51,382 nucleotides of DNA, taken from positions 536,932-588,313 of the forward strand of contig NZ_LMSE01000002.1 in the NCBI RefSeq assembly GCF_001428065.1, written 5' to 3'. The notes beneath the pieces were generated by a model. That model was not told where the DNA came from and searched no databases. It saw nothing but the letters and a program-made list of their open reading frames with translations. Both the position numbers and the translations under genes were made by a program. This DNA is from Nostocoides sp. Soil756. GTDB taxonomy: Bacteria; Actinomycetota; Actinomycetes; Actinomycetales; Dermatophilaceae. Positions 18,385 through 27,941 of this stretch are shown here, in pieces. The first letter of the stretch is position 1. Every line of letters starts with the position of its first letter.

Positions 18385-19652
18385 GGCTCACCGTCGTGGG
18401 CTGCTCGGGCTCGTTCGCCGGCCCGGAGTCGCCCGCCTCGTCCTACCTGGTGCAGACCGAGCAGGACGGCCGGACCTGGAGCGTCCTGCTCGACCTCGGC
18501 AGCGGCGCCCTCGGCCCGCTGCAGCGCCACCTCGACCTCGCCGACCTCGACGCGGTGCTGCTCAGCCACCTGCATCCCGACCACTGTGCCGACGTGCTCG
18601 GGCTCTACGTCACCCGGCGCTACCGCCCGGGCGGCCCGCTCCCGCGCCGGATGCCGTTGTACGGGCCGACGGGCACCGCCGAGCGGCTGGCGCTGATGTA
18701 CCACGGGCTCGAGCCGGGCGGGATGGAGAGCGAGTTCGACATCCGGGTCGTCCGTGACGCTGCTGCCGTGACCGTCGGTCCCTTCACCGTCACGCCCTAC
18801 GCGGTGGCCCACCCGGTCGAGGCCTACGGCTACCGAGTGGAGGCCGACGGCGAGGTGCTGGCCTTCACCGGTGACACCGACGCCTGCGACAACCTCTCGC
18901 CGCTGCTGGCCGGCGCCGACCTGGCGCTGCTCGACTGCGCCTTCGTCGACGGGCGGGACGCCACCCGCGGCGTGCACCTCACCGGGTCGCGGGCCGCGGC
19001 CGCGGCGGTCGCGGCTGGCGGCGTCCGGCGGCTGGTGCTCACCCACATCCCGGCCTGGAACGACCCGCGCACCTGCCGCGACCAGGCGGCCGCGGGCTGG
19101 CCGGGCACCGTCGAGCTCGCGACCGCCGGCTGGGTCACCGCGGTGGGTGGCGCACCGGCCGACCCCGGTACCCCGGACCCCGTGGCGGCCCGGCGGATGT
19201 GGGACGCCTACCGCGCCGCGACCCCGGGCCTGCCCCCCGAGGACGACGTCGAGATCGGCGGCTTCGGCGACTCACCGGAGATGGCGGACCGACTGCTGGC
19301 CTACGTCCTGGGCGGCACCAAGCGCGCCACCGCCGGGCTCGTGGCCGAGTACGCCGCCGAGGGCGACGCGCTGCCCCGTGTCGGCGACCACTGGGTCGTG
19401 TGCGACGGCGCCGGCACGCCCCGGGTGGTGCTGCGGGCGACCGAGCTGCGGGTGGGCCCGCTGGCGAGCGTCGACGAGCGGTTCGCGTGGGACGAGGGGG
19501 AGGGCGACCGCACGCTCGCGACCTGGCTCGAGGACCACCGCGGCTTCTTCCGCCGCTCGTGCGCGCGCATCGGCACGGAATTCTCCGACGACCTCGAGGT
19601 CTGCTTCGAGCGCTTCCGGGTCGTCTGGCCGCCCGAGCACGCCGACCTCTGA
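18381..19652 (+). CDS. MBL-fold hydrolase fused to an ASCH domain
   Basis: A 423-residue two-domain protein. Residues 1-255 are a metallo-beta-lactamase-fold hydrolase related to RNase Z and phosphodiesterases: [10 protein letters not shown] metal motif (about 54-63), [13 protein letters not shown] and [10 protein letters not shown]. After a Pro/Ala linker (about 256-270), residues 270-423 match an ASCH domain ([67 protein letters not shown]). The MBL part alone is the usual gene between murI and rph; ASCH domains bind RNA or modified bases. The fusion appears genuine since there is no stop or frame break. ATGA overlap with murI. Confidence 0.88.
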   Translation: MRLTVVGCSGSFAGPESPASSYLVQTEQDGRTWSVLLDLGSGALGPLQRHLDLADLDAVLLSHLHPDHCADVLGLYVTRRYRPGGPLPRRMPLYGPTGTAERLALMYHGLEPGGMESEFDIRVVRDAAAVTVGPFTVTPYAVAHPVEAYGYRVEADGEVLAFTGDTDACDNLSPLLAGADLALLDCAFVDGRDATRGVHLTGSRAAAAAVAAGGVRRLVLTHIPAWNDPRTCRDQAAAGWPGTVELATAGWVTAVGGAPADPGTPDPVAARRMWDAYRAATPGLPPEDDVEIGGFGDSPEMADRLLAYVLGGTKRATAGLVAEYAAEGDALPRVGDHWVVCDGAGTPRVVLRATELRVGPLASVDERFAWDEGEGDRTLATWLEDHRGFFRRSCARIGTEFSDDLEVCFERFRVVWPPEHADL

Positions 19653-19712
19653 GGGCGCCCCCGGCGAGTCGGGACGGGCTCGCCCCGGTCCGGCGGCGCC
19701 CGGCCGCGCCGA

Positions 19713-19718
19713 TAGCCT
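19713..19718 (+). promoter_or_regulatory. -10 box (TAGCCT) of rph
   Basis: TAGCCT ends 7 nt before ATG 19726, so rph may have its own leaderless promoter besides read-through from murI. Confidence 0.45.
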
Positions 19719-19725
19719 GGCCCGC

Positions 19726-20472
19726 ATGACGCGACACGACGGACGTTCCACCGACCAGCTGCGCGAGGTGCGGATCACCCGTAACTGGCTCGACCACGCC
19801 GAGGGCAGCGTCCTCGTCGAGTTCGGCCGCACCCGCGTGCTCTGCGCCGCCTCCTTCACCGAGGGCGTGCCGCGCTGGCTCAAGGGGAAGGGCAGCGGCT
19901 GGGTCACCGCCGAGTACGAGATGCTGCCGCGCTCGACCAACACCCGCAGCGACCGCGAGTCGCGGCGCGGCAAGGTCGGGGGCCGCACCCACGAGATCAG
20001 CCGCCTCATCGGCCGCAGCCTGCGCGCCGTCATCGACACCAAGGCCCTGGGCGAGAACACCATCGTGCTCGACTGCGACGTGCTCCAGGCCGACGGGGGC
20101 ACCCGGACCGCGGCCATCACCGGCGCCTACGTGGCGCTGGCCGACGCCGTGGCCGACGCCAAGGCCAAGGGGCTGCTGGCTCCGGACGCCGCTCCGCTCA
20201 CCGGTTCCCTCGCGGCGATCAGCGTGGGCGTCGTCGGCGGCGTCCCCGTGCTCGACCTCGACTACCCCGAGGACTCCACCGCCGAGACCGACATGAACGT
20301 CGTGATGACCGGCGACGGGCGGTTCGTCGAGGTGCAGGGCACCGCCGAGGGCGTGCCGTTCGACCGCGACCTGCTGGGCCGCCTCCTCGACCTCGCCACC
20401 GCCGGATGCGCCGAGCTCACGGTGCGCCAGCAGGAGGCCCTCGACGCGCCGGCCCGGGAGCGGCTGGCGTGA
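19726..20472 (+). CDS. rph: Ribonuclease PH
   Basis: A 248-residue phosphate-dependent 3'-5' exonuclease trimming tRNA 3' ends. Family motifs are clear: [54 protein letters not shown] (Arg cluster for phosphate and RNA), [23 protein letters not shown], and [23 protein letters not shown] at the C-terminus. Stop and next start overlap (GTGA). Confidence 0.97.
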   Translation: MTRHDGRSTDQLREVRITRNWLDHAEGSVLVEFGRTRVLCAASFTEGVPRWLKGKGSGWVTAEYEMLPRSTNTRSDRESRRGKVGGRTHEISRLIGRSLRAVIDTKALGENTIVLDCDVLQADGGTRTAAITGAYVALADAVADAKAKGLLAPDAAPLTGSLAAISVGVVGGVPVLDLDYPEDSTAETDMNVVMTGDGRFVEVQGTAEGVPFDRDLLGRLLDLATAGCAELTVRQQEALDAPARERLA

Positions 20473-21104
20473 GCCGCACGCTGGTCCTCGCGACGCGCAA
20501 CGAGCACAAGGTGCACGAGCTGCGCCAGATCCTGGCGGGCCTGGTCGACGACCTCGGGCTCGAGATCGTCGGGGCGGCCGACGTCGACGGTGCCCCCGAG
20601 GTGCCCGAGACCGAGGTGACCTTCCTCGGGAACGCCCGCCTGAAGGCGGTCGCGCTGGCCCGGGCCACCGGGCTGCCGTCGGTCGCCGACGACTCCGGCC
20701 TCGCCGTCGAGGTCCTCGGCGGCTCCCCGGGGGTCTTCTCGGCGCGCTGGTCCGGCTCGCACGCGGGCGAGGGTGCGCCGCGCGCCGCGGTCGACCGGGC
20801 GAACCTCGGCCTGCTGCTGGAGCAGGTGGCCGACGTCCCCGATGAGCACCGGGCCGCCGCCTTCGTGTGCGCGGCCGTCGTCGCGATGCCCGACGGCCGG
20901 GTCGAGGGCGTCGAGGGCCGGGTCGAGGGCTCCATCGTGCGCGCGCCCCGGGGGAGCAACGGCTTCGGCTACGACCCGGTGTTCGTCCCCGCGGGCGACA
21001 CCCGCACGCTGGCCGAGTACACCGACACCGAGAAGAACGCCATCAGCCACCGGGGCAACGCCTTCCGGGCGCTCGAGCCCGTGCTGCGCGACCTCCTGGC
21101 CTGA
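20469..21104 (+). CDS. rdgB: Non-canonical purine NTP pyrophosphatase (RdgB/HAM1)
   Basis: A 211-residue house-cleaning enzyme removing ITP, dITP and XTP. Diagnostic motifs: [12 protein letters not shown] (N-terminal phosphate loop), [42 protein letters not shown] and [14 protein letters not shown] 20469 overlaps the rph stop. It closes the murI-rph-rdgB cluster; a tRNA-Leu follows. Confidence 0.96.
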   Translation: MSRTLVLATRNEHKVHELRQILAGLVDDLGLEIVGAADVDGAPEVPETEVTFLGNARLKAVALARATGLPSVADDSGLAVEVLGGSPGVFSARWSGSHAGEGAPRAAVDRANLGLLLEQVADVPDEHRAAAFVCAAVVAMPDGRVEGVEGRVEGSIVRAPRGSNGFGYDPVFVPAGDTRTLAEYTDTEKNAISHRGNAFRALEPVLRDLLA

Positions 21105-21123
21105 CCCGTCCGAGCGGTGGCCG

Positions 21124-21129
21124 TAGGCT
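21124..21129 (+). promoter_or_regulatory. -10 box of tRNA-Leu
   Basis: TAGGCT ends 8 nt before the first tRNA base. Confidence 0.5.
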
Positions 21130-21137
21130 GGCGCCGC

Positions 21138-21219
21138 GCGCGAGTGGCGGAACTGGCAGACGCGCCAGGTTTAGGTCCTGGTGCCTTCGGGTGTGCGGGT
21201 TCGAGTCCCGCCTCGCGCA
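21138..21219 (+). tRNA. tRNA-Leu (anticodon UAG)
   Basis: Acceptor arms GCGCGAG (21138-21144) and CTCGCGC (21212-21218) pair fully. The anticodon stem CCAGG/CCTGG encloses loop TTTAGGT with anticodon TAG. A long variable arm (GCCTTCGGGTGT) and GGTTCGAGTCC T arm fit a class II leucine tRNA. CCA is not encoded. Confidence 0.95.
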
Positions 21220-21312
21220 CCGAGTGCTGTCCGTGGGCCACCGAGGGCCGTCGCCCCCGGCGGCCGCGATAGGTTGGGAGGCGACTCCCCGACCTCGACC
21301 GAAGGACCTGAC

Positions 21313-21783
21313 GTGGGCGAACGGCTGGCCCCGGGCGACACCGCCCCCGACTTCACCCTCCCGGACGACACCGGGTCCGACGTGACCTTGTCGGGCCTGC
21401 GCGGCCGCAAGGTCATCGTCTACTTCTACCCGGCCGCGATGACGCCGGGCTGCACGAAGCAGGCGTGCGACTTCAGCGAGTCCCTCGAGTCGCTCACCGC
21501 CGACGGCTACACCGTCCTGGGCATCTCGCCCGACAAGCCCGAGAAGCTCGCGAAGTTCCGCGAGAAGGAGGCCCTCACCATCACCCTGCTGTCGGATGCC
21601 GACCGGGCGGTGATGACGGCCTGGGGCGCGTTCGGCGAGAAGTCCCTCTACGGCAAGACCGTGCAGGGCGTCATCCGCAGCACCGTCGTGGTCGACGAGC
21701 AGGGCACCGTGAGCCACGCCTGGTACAACGTCAAAGCCACCGGCCACGTCGCGAAGCTCCGTCGCGACCTCGGCCTCAAGTGA
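21313..21783 (+). CDS. bcp: Thioredoxin-dependent peroxiredoxin (Bcp/PrxQ type)
   Basis: A 156-residue thiol peroxidase reducing hydroperoxides. APDFTLPDDTGSDVTLSGLRGRKVIVYFYP leads to MTPGCTKQACDF, where the peroxidatic and resolving Cys are five positions apart as in Bcp. GTG 21313 has a GAAGGACC ribosome binding site. A TAGGTT box lies near 21271. A short DUF3618 gene follows at 11 nt. Confidence 0.95.
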   Translation: MGERLAPGDTAPDFTLPDDTGSDVTLSGLRGRKVIVYFYPAAMTPGCTKQACDFSESLESLTADGYTVLGISPDKPEKLAKFREKEALTITLLSDADRAVMTAWGAFGEKSLYGKTVQGVIRSTVVVDEQGTVSHAWYNVKATGHVAKLRRDLGLK

Positions 21784-21794
21784 CAGAGGGACCC

Positions 21795-22058
21795 ATGAGC
21801 CAGCAGCAGTCCATCGCGGCCCTCGAGGCCGAGGTCGTGGCCCGCCGCGAGCGCCTCGCGCGCACCGTCGACCAGCTCGTCGTGACGGCCAGCCCCAAGA
21901 ACATCCTGCGCCGCCAGGTGGAGGCCGCCAAGGCGGCCCTCGACGCGGCCACCCGCACCCCCGACGGGCGGCTGCGCACCGACCGGGTCGCGGCCGCCGG
22001 TGCGGTCGTCGCCGTGGTCGGCGGCGTGCTGGCCTACCGGGCCTGGCAGCGCCGCTGA
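21795..22058 (+). CDS. DUF3618 membrane protein
   Basis: An 87-residue protein with N-terminal helical DUF3618 signature (SIAALEAEVVARRERLARTVDQLV, then SPKNILRRQVEAAKAAL) and one C-terminal membrane span (VAAAGAVVAVVGGVLAYRAW) followed by RR. Function unknown. It probably shares the bcp transcript (gap 11 nt). Confidence 0.9.
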   Translation: MSQQQSIAALEAEVVARRERLARTVDQLVVTASPKNILRRQVEAAKAALDAATRTPDGRLRTDRVAAAGAVVAVVGGVLAYRAWQRR

Positions 22059-22077
22059 CCCAGCGCGCTGCGCCCCG

Positions 22078-23003
22078 CTAGACGCTCAGCGCGACCAGGG
22101 CACCCGCCGCCGACGGATCGCCGCTCACCAGGGCGCCGCCGTCGGTGACGACGTAGAGCACCGTGCCGCCGCCGGTGCCGGGGACGAGGGCGCAGTCGGT
22201 CGCGCCGGTGACGTGCTCGGCCGCGGCCGCGATGACGCTGCGCCGCCCGTCGGGGTCGACCCGCACGACGGTGTCGAAGATGTGGGTCGTCAGGTACAGC
22301 GTGCCGTCGGGCGCGAACGCGAAGTCGTCGGCTGGGACTCCGGTGAGGACCACGGAGGGGTCGCGCAGGGCCCCCCGCTCGTCGACGTCGAAACGCAGGA
22401 GGGTGCCGGCGTCGGAGTTGGTGACGTACATCCGGTCGCCGAAGAGCTGGATGCCGTTTGGCACCGGGTGCGAGCGCGCCGGGGCGGGCGCGCAGGTCGT
22501 CGCCGGCGTAGGCCTCGCCGAGGGCACCCCTCCGGGGGTCGATGCTCCAGATGACCCCGAGGGCGCTGTCGGCGAGGTAGACCAGGCCGTCGACCCCCGC
22601 CGGCCCGAGGCTCACGCCGTTGGGCCAGGAGCCCGTCTGCGTTGCGGCCAGGAGGCGGCCCCGGCCCTCCGCGTCGACGCACCACAGCCCGCGGCCACCG
22701 GCGTGCCCGGTGGCCGCCATGAACCGGCGGCCGTCCGGCGCGATCGCGGTGACGCCGGCGGTGGAGCCGTCCGGTGGGGTGAAGGCCACGTGCTCGGTGC
22801 CGTCGGCGGCCCGCGAGATCAGCCGTCCCCGGATGCGGGCGGTGTCACCGGTGGTGTAGTCGAGCCCGGTGGTCCCGGCCAGGAGCAGGGAGCGGTCACG
22901 GGGCCGCGGACACGCCCTCGAACCACAGGCCGGCGTCGTAGGTCTTGACCAGCCGCGCGGCGACCGGCTCGTAGGGGAGGGTGTCGGGCGTGGGCAGCAG
23001 CAT
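22078..23003 (-). pseudogene. SMP-30/NHL-like beta-propeller gene with two frameshifts
   Basis: The reading starts at ATG 23003 (MLLPTPDTLPYEP...LWFEGVSAAP) and hits a stop at 22896. The homologous reading continues one frame over (RSLLLAGTTGLDYTTGD... to GGALGEAYAGDDLRARPG), then shifts again near 22465 into VPNGIQLFGDRMYVTNSDAG and ends at TAG 22078. Repeated YLADS, YVTNSDAGTLLRFD and YLTTHIFDTVVRVDPDG strands fit an SMP-30/gluconolactonase-type six-blade propeller of about 308 residues. Both shifts are repaired by adding one base (GGGG at 22900-22903, GGG near 22466 on the plus strand). Decay and sequencing error both remain possible. TGATG coupling to the upstream MFS frame supports an original operon. 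Confidence 0.75.
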
Positions 23004-24291
23004 CAGCGGTCTCCTCGGAGGGCGGGGGTGGACGGGTCGGTCGTGGTCGGCGTGGTGGGCGACGCGTGCGCCTGCCGGCGACACCGGCCGACCACGAAGG
23101 TGGCGGTGCCGAGCACGAGCAGGGCGGCGCCCACCTGGTACGAGAGCCGGAACCCGGCCGTGGTGGCGACGGCGGCCGACAGGCCCCCCCGGTCGGGATC
23201 TGCGCGAGCAGGACGAGGCCGGCCGCGGCGATGAGCAGGCCGGGCACGAGGGCCCGTCCCGGGCCGTACCGGCGGCCGACCGCGCCGGAGGAGGCGATGC
23301 CGGCCACCAGGGCGGTGCCGTAGGGGAGGTAGGCCAGGCCCGCCTGCAGGGGGGTGAAGCCCAGGGTGTCCTGCATGTACAGGGTGAGGGTGAAGAACGT
23401 CGAGAAGAACGCCGCCATGACGACGAGGCCGGCGACAAAGGCGGTGCCCCGGGTGCGGTGGCGCAGGAACGTGGAGGGCACGAGAGGGTCCGTGGCCCGC
23501 GCCTGCACGAGCACGAAGCCTGCGACCGCGACGACGCCGACCGCCAGCGGCACGAGGATGCGTGCGCCGGCCCAGCCGGACGACCCGGCCTCGAGGACGG
23601 CGTAGGTCAGGGCGACGAGCCCGGTCGTCACCAGGACGGCGCCGAGCCAGTCGGGGCGGCGGCGCACCGGCGAGCGGCTCTCCGCGACCAGCCGGGGCAG
23701 GGCCAGCACGCAGAAGGCGGCGACCGGCACGTTGACGAAGAAGATCCAGCGCCAGCTGGCGAGGTCGGCGAGGGCGCCCGACAGGACCACGCCGGTGGTC
23801 CCGCCCAGCGCGGCCAGGCCACCCCAGATGCCGAACGCGCGCGTGCGCTCGGCGGGGTCGGCGAAGAGGAGGGTGACCATCGACAGGGCCGTGGGCGCGA
23901 CCGCCGCCGCGCCCAGGCCCTGCGCGAACCGGCCGGCCACCAGGACGGCGCCGTCGGAGGCGGCGCCGCACGCGGCGGACGCGACGGCGAAGAGCACCAG
24001 GCCCGTGAGGTACGTGCGGCGCCGGCCCACCCCGTCGGCGACCCGGCCGCTGAGCAGCAGCAGGCTGCCGAAGGTGATGGCGTAGGCGTTGACGACCCAC
24101 GCGAGCCCGGTGGGGGTGAGGCCCAGATCGCGCGCGATGGAGGGCAGCGCCACGTTCACGACGGTGTTGTCGAGCACCAGCATGAACTGGACGAGGGCGA
24201 GCACGGCCAGGGCCCGCCACCGTCGCGGGTCGGGGGGCGATCCGGCGGTGCTCGGTGCGAGGGAGGACACGATGCTCAGTTCGTTGATCAC
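23003..24291 (-). pseudogene. MFS exporter (DHA2-like) with frameshift and probable internal deletion
   Basis: N-terminal 365 residues read as an intact drug-type major facilitator: LVQFMLVLDNTVVNVALPSIARDLG, WVVNAYAITFG, GRVADGVGRRRTYLTGL and later FFSTFFTLTLYMQDTLGFTPLQAGLAYLP. At a seven-C run (plus strand 23184-23190) the frame changes; the C-terminal span (LSAAVATTAGFRLSYQVGAALLVLG) is in the next frame and ends at TGA 23003, overlapping the next ATG. The usual segment between these parts (motif LPGLLL...GLASGLVN, roughly 90 residues) is not found, so a deletion is likely as well. GTG 24291 or GTG 24270 is the start. Divergent from a MarR gene, the expected regulator. Confidence 0.75.
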
Positions 24292-24374
24292 ACAGATAGT
24301 TGATGATCTGAAGTAGTTGGTACGCTACCTCGACCGTCGGGCCTGTCAAGGGGTGGTGCCGTAACCTTCACCAG
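24292..24374. promoter_or_regulatory. MFS/marR divergent promoter region
   Basis: An unusually AT-rich 83-bp gap. A repeated GTTGAT element (at 24284 and 24300) and the imperfect palindrome AGATAGTTGATGATCT are candidate MarR sites. TAACCT at 24362-24367 is the marR -10 box, 7 nt from GTG 24375. Confidence 0.45.
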
Positions 24375-24797
24375 GTGCCCATCTCGAAGCGGCTGCGCGG
24401 TCGGCAGGACGCCGAGCTGGTCGGGCTGGTGTTCGCCCTCACCGACGCCCTGCAGCACCGCTTCGAGACCGTGGCCGCAGAGCACGGGCTCACGCGGCAG
24501 CAGGCCACCCTCCTGGGCCACCTCGAGGAGCCCCAGCCCATGAGCGCCCTCGCCGGCACCCTGCACCGGGTGGCGAGCAACGTCACCGGGCTGGTCGACC
24601 GCCTCGAGCGCCAGGGGCTGGTCGAGCGGCGCCGGGCGAGCGAGGACCGGCGCGTCATCCTGATCGCCGCCACCGACGCGGGACGTGAGCTCTACGGGCG
24701 TTTCGAGACGGCGCTCTACCGTGCCGACCTGCCGTTCGCCGCCCTCAGCGACGAGGAGTCGGACGCCCTGCGCGCGCTGCTGCGCGCCCTGGTCTGA
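24375..24797 (+). CDS. MarR family transcriptional regulator
   Basis: A 140-residue winged-helix repressor. LTRQQATLLGHL, PMSALAGTLHRVASNVTGLVDRLERQGLVERRRASEDRRVILIAATDAG covers the recognition helix and wing (residues about 35-95). The leaderless-type GTG start follows TAACCT by 7 nt. Divergence from the damaged MFS gene suggests it controlled that exporter and itself; it appears intact although its target is broken. Confidence 0.93.
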   Translation: MPISKRLRGRQDAELVGLVFALTDALQHRFETVAAEHGLTRQQATLLGHLEEPQPMSALAGTLHRVASNVTGLVDRLERQGLVERRRASEDRRVILIAATDAGRELYGRFETALYRADLPFAALSDEESDALRALLRALV

Positions 24798-24841
24798 GGT
24801 CGGCGACCGCCCTCAGCGGGGGCGGCGGGGGGTGGGACGAG

Positions 24842-24872
24842 GAGAGGCCCCCCGGTGGCCGGGGAGCCTCTC
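24842..24872. terminator. Hairpin between marR and tRNA-Lys
   Basis: GAGAGGC (24842-24848) pairs with GCCTCTC (24866-24872), with an inner CCCCGG/CCGGGG stem. It lies between the convergent marR and tRNA-Lys and could serve both. Confidence 0.7.
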
Positions 24873-24888
24873 GCTGGCAGAACGGTGG

Positions 24889-24961
<73 letters not shown>

Positions 24962-25022
24962 GCGAGCGGAGACATTATCAGCCCTGCCGCCCGGTCGCGA
25001 AATCGGTGGAGCGGTGGCCGGG

Positions 25023-25784
25023 TCAGCCGCGGAAGGGACCGTCGGCGTCCTCGCCCGGACCCTCCCTCGGGGCGTCGCCGGGAGCGGTGTTGGCCGCCCC
25101 CGACGGGGGGCGGGACAGCCTCCGCCAGGCGGCCGCGCCCAGGAGCACGAGGAGGACGACGAGCCCGGCCACCCACACCCAGCCGGGGACACCGGCCTCG
25201 CCGGCCGTGGATACCGTCGAGGGGGACGGAGACGGGGACGGCGTGGGGGTGGGCGTGGCCGACGGAGCGGACGGACTCGCGGACGGGGACGCCGAGGAGG
25301 TGGCATCGGGCGACGCGGCCGGGGGAGCTGCCGTCGTGGTGAACGCCAGTGTCCCGGCCACCGCGTGCCCGTCGACGCTGACCACGCGGTAGGCCACGCT
25401 GTGGGGCCCGGCCGAGAGGTCCGGCACGAGGGGCTGGGTGACGGTGCGCCCCCGGACGACGGGGCTGCCCTGGGTGTCGTCGCCGGCCGGACCGGTGACC
25501 CGGACGACGAGGAACCGGGGGTCGACGTCCTCGGTGAAGGTGAGGGTGACCTGCTCGGCGGTCGGCACGGTGGCGCCGTCGGCCGGGGTGGTGGACACCA
25601 GCCGGGCGTGCAGCGGCAGGAGGGCGGCCGTCCCCGCGTGCTCGGCCGCGGCCGCGTGCTCGGCCGCGGGCTCGGCGGCGGCTGCCGGTGCGGCGAACAC
25701 CGGCAGGGCCGACGCCACGAGCGCGAACGTCACCAGCAGGACGACGAGGACGGTGACGGCGGCGGACATCCGGCGGGAGAACAC
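25023..25784 (-). CDS. Secreted, membrane-anchored CopC-domain protein
   Basis: A 253-residue exported protein. GTG 25784 (GATGAGG ribosome binding site) gives an n-region FSRR before a hydrophobic signal segment; ATG 25769 is the alternative. The CopC domain (about 60-165) reads HARLVSTTPADGATVPTAEQVTLTFTEDVDP...GPHSVAYRVVSVDGHAVAGTLAFT. Its N-terminal His after cleavage and the DGH motif are the usual copper-ligand positions. A Ser/Pro/Thr linker (165-200) leads to one membrane span (VWVAGLVVLLVLLGAAAW) and a cytoplasmic tail. Probably binds or delivers copper at the outer membrane face. No CopD partner is fused. Confidence 0.9.
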   Translation of the reverse strand: MFSRRMSAAVTVLVVLLVTFALVASALPVFAAPAAAAEPAAEHAAAAEHAGTAALLPLHARLVSTTPADGATVPTAEQVTLTFTEDVDPRFLVVRVTGPAGDDTQGSPVVRGRTVTQPLVPDLSAGPHSVAYRVVSVDGHAVAGTLAFTTTAAPPAASPDATSSASPSASPSAPSATPTPTPSPSPSPSTVSTAGEAGVPGWVWVAGLVVLLVLLGAAAWRRLSRPPSGAANTAPGDAPREGPGEDADGPFRG

Positions 25785-25812
25785 CGCCTCATCCTGCCAA
25801 AGCCGGGGACGC

Positions 25813-25850
25813 GGCGAGCCCCCGGCCCTGTGCGGGGCCGGGGGCTCGCC
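25813..25850 (-). terminator. Terminator of tRNA-His
   Basis: A perfect 16-bp stem, GGCGAGCCCCCGGCCC (25813-25828) with its complement at 25835-25850 and a 6-nt loop, lies 9 nt past the tRNA-His 3' end. Confidence 0.75.
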
Positions 25851-25858
25851 GTGCGTGG

Positions 25859-25932
25859 GGTGAGCGACGGGACTTGAACCCGCGACCCTCGCGACCACAA
25901 CGCGATGCTCTACCAGCTGAGCTACGCCCACC
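25859..25932 (-). tRNA. tRNA-His (anticodon GUG)
   Basis: Minus strand: acceptor GTGGGCG pairs with CGCTCAC (one G-U). Loop TTGTGGT has anticodon GTG within stem TCGCG/CGCGA. The extra G-1 (25932) faces discriminator C73 (25859), the hallmark of tRNA-His. Confidence 0.96.
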
Positions 25933-25995
25933 ACGACGGGCGCGTCCCACTCATGAGAAGTGGTGCTGCGCCCGTAGCGCGGACCATCGTACCGG

Positions 25996-26709
25996 TTACG
26001 AAGGGGTGCTCCGGACGCCGTCCCCGTCGGGGCTGGCTCCGGTGCCCTCGGCCGGGCGGGCGGCGCCGCCATCGGCCGTCGCGGCACCGTGGTCGACGAC
26101 GTGCCGGGCGGCCAGCGCCCGCAGCTCGTCGGTGGGGCGCCCGGGCGGGTCGACGAAGACGGCGCCGCGGTAGTAGCGCAGCTCGGCGATGGACTCGCGG
26201 ATGTCGGCCAGGGCCCGGTGGCCCCCGCTCTTGGTGGGGGCGGAGAAGTACGCCCGCGGGTACCAGCGCCGGGACAGCTCCTTGATCGAGGAGACGTCGA
26301 TGATGCGGTAGTGCAGGTGGCTCTCGAGGCCGGGCATGTCGCGGGCCAGGAAGGCGCGGTCGGTGGCGACGGTGTTGCCCCCGAGCGGCGCCTTGCCCGC
26401 CTCGGGCGCCCAGGCGCGCACGTACTCGAGGACCCGCGCCTGCGCGTCCTCCAGCGTGGTGCCCTCGGCGAGCTCGTCGAGGAGGCCGGAGGTCGTGTGC
26501 ATCGACCGGACGAAGTCGTTCATCTGCGTCAGCGCGGCGTCGGGCGGACGGATGACGACGTCGACCCCGTCCCCGAGCACGGTGAGCTCGAAGTCGGTGA
26601 CGAGAGCGGCGACCTCGACGAGCGCGTCGTGCTCGAGCGAGAGGCCGGTCATCTCGCAGTCGATCCAGACGATGCGGTCAGTGTGCGCGCGGTCGCTGGG
26701 GGTTGACAT
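25996..26709 (-). CDS. orn: Oligoribonuclease
   Basis: A 237-residue DEDDh exonuclease that degrades 2-5-nt RNAs including pGpG. Motifs: [10 protein letters not shown] (Asp, Glu), [55 protein letters not shown], and [14 protein letters not shown] (His, Asp). The C-terminal 45 residues form a non-conserved Ala/Gly/Asp tail beyond the usual about 185-200-residue length. ATG 26709 is chosen; ATG 26718 would add three residues. Confidence 0.95.
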   Translation of the reverse strand: MSTPSDRAHTDRIVWIDCEMTGLSLEHDALVEVAALVTDFELTVLGDGVDVVIRPPDAALTQMNDFVRSMHTTSGLLDELAEGTTLEDAQARVLEYVRAWAPEAGKAPLGGNTVATDRAFLARDMPGLESHLHYRIIDVSSIKELSRRWYPRAYFSAPTKSGGHRALADIRESIAELRYYRGAVFVDPPGRPTDELRALAARHVVDHGAATADGGAARPAEGTGASPDGDGVRSTPS

Positions 26710-26765
26710 GCGCGCCATGCTAGGCCGAGCGCGGCCGGGGCCGGGCGAACCGGCGCGCCGGGCGC

Positions 26766-26771
26766 TAGGGT
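26766..26771 (+). promoter_or_regulatory. -10 box (TAGGGT) of prsW
   Basis: TAGGGT ends 8 nt before GTG 26780, a leaderless-type start. Confidence 0.45.
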
Positions 26772-26779
26772 TCACCTCC

Positions 26780-27940
26780 GTGAGCGGGGACCTGGGGAGC
26801 GCGGCCGGTGTCGCACCGCACCACGACCCCACCACCCGGTCGGCGCTGCGCTCGTGGGTGCTCACCGGCATCGCCGGCGTCGGCTTCCTCGTCGCGGCAC
26901 TGGTCGTCTCGGCCTACCTGGGCGCGACCTTCGGGGTGCAGACCGCCCTGTTGGCGCTGGTCGTGGCCGTCATCCCGCTGGGCATCGTCCTGCCGACGTT
27001 CGTGTGGCTCGACCGCTTCGAGTCCGAGCCGACGCGCTACCTCGTGGGGGCCTTCCTGTGGGGGGCCCTGGTCGCGGCGATCGTCGCGGCGCTGTTCAAC
27101 ACCAGCGCGATCCTGGTGTTGCAGAACACCACCGACCCCACCGCCGCGCTCGCCACCACGGCGGTGCTGGTCGCGCCCGTGGTCGAGGAGGCCCTCAAGG
27201 GCGCCCTGGTGCTGCTGGTCTGGCTGGTGCTGCGGCGCGAGTTCGATGGCGTCACCGACGGGATGGTCTACGCGGGCGTCTGCGCGGCCGGGTTCGCGTT
27301 CACCGAGAACATCCAGTACCTGGCGCAGGCCTACACCGAAGGCGGGCGCGACGCCCTGACCGCGACGTTCGTGGTCCGCTGCCTCTTCTCGCCCTTCGCC
27401 CACCCGATGTTCACCGTGCTCACGGGCGTCGGCGTCGGCGTGGCCGCGACCAGCCGCACCTGGCTGCCCAAGGTGCTGGCGCCCCTCGCGGGCTACGTCC
27501 TGGCCGTGCTGGCGCACGCCCTGTGGAACCTGGCCGCGGTCACCGGCGGCAAGGGCCTGGTCACCGTCTACCTGCTGGTCGAGGTGCCGGTGTTCCTCGC
27601 CTTCGTCGGGTTCGTGGTCTGGGCCCGCCGCCGCGAGGGTCGCCTCATCGGGCTGTTCCTGCGCCCCTACGCCGACACCGGCTGGATCTCGCCCGGCGAG
27701 GTGGCGATGCTCTCGTCGATGGCCCGCCGCCGCGAGGCGCGGATGTGGGCGCGCGCCAACGCCGGACCCCAGGGCCTGAAGGCCATGCGCGCCTTCCAGG
27801 ACACCGCGAGCGAGCTGGCGCTGCTGCGCCGCCGCATGCACCACGACGCCGCCGACCGCCAGGCGCTGGCGCAGGAGCGCGAGCTGCTGGGGGCGCTCAG
27901 TGCGCGCCGCGTCGAGTTCGCCGGAATGAGAGTGGGATGA
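26780..27940 (+). CDS. PrsW-family intramembrane metalloprotease
   Basis: A 386-residue multi-span membrane protein (about eight spans between residues 20 and 285). Diagnostic motifs: EEALKG after [20 protein letters not shown], and His positions in [10 protein letters not shown] and LAHALWNL; these form the predicted zinc site. A charged cytoplasmic C-terminus of about 95 residues ([21 protein letters not shown]...) is helical. PrsW proteins cleave anti-sigma factors in Bacillus; the substrate here is unknown. One base separates its stop from the M20 gene start, so the two are co-transcribed. Confidence 0.93.
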   Translation: MSGDLGSAAGVAPHHDPTTRSALRSWVLTGIAGVGFLVAALVVSAYLGATFGVQTALLALVVAVIPLGIVLPTFVWLDRFESEPTRYLVGAFLWGALVAAIVAALFNTSAILVLQNTTDPTAALATTAVLVAPVVEEALKGALVLLVWLVLRREFDGVTDGMVYAGVCAAGFAFTENIQYLAQAYTEGGRDALTATFVVRCLFSPFAHPMFTVLTGVGVGVAATSRTWLPKVLAPLAGYVLAVLAHALWNLAAVTGGKGLVTVYLLVEVPVFLAFVGFVVWARRREGRLIGLFLRPYADTGWISPGEVAMLSSMARRREARMWARANAGPQGLKAMRAFQDTASELALLRRRMHHDAADRQALAQERELLGALSARRVEFAGMRVG

Positions 27941-27941
27941 C

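Noticed and set aside
22078-24291. Programmed frameshifting in the SMP-30/MFS pair
   Set aside because: Three separate shifts without a consistent slippery motif, plus missing MFS sequence, fit damage or error better.
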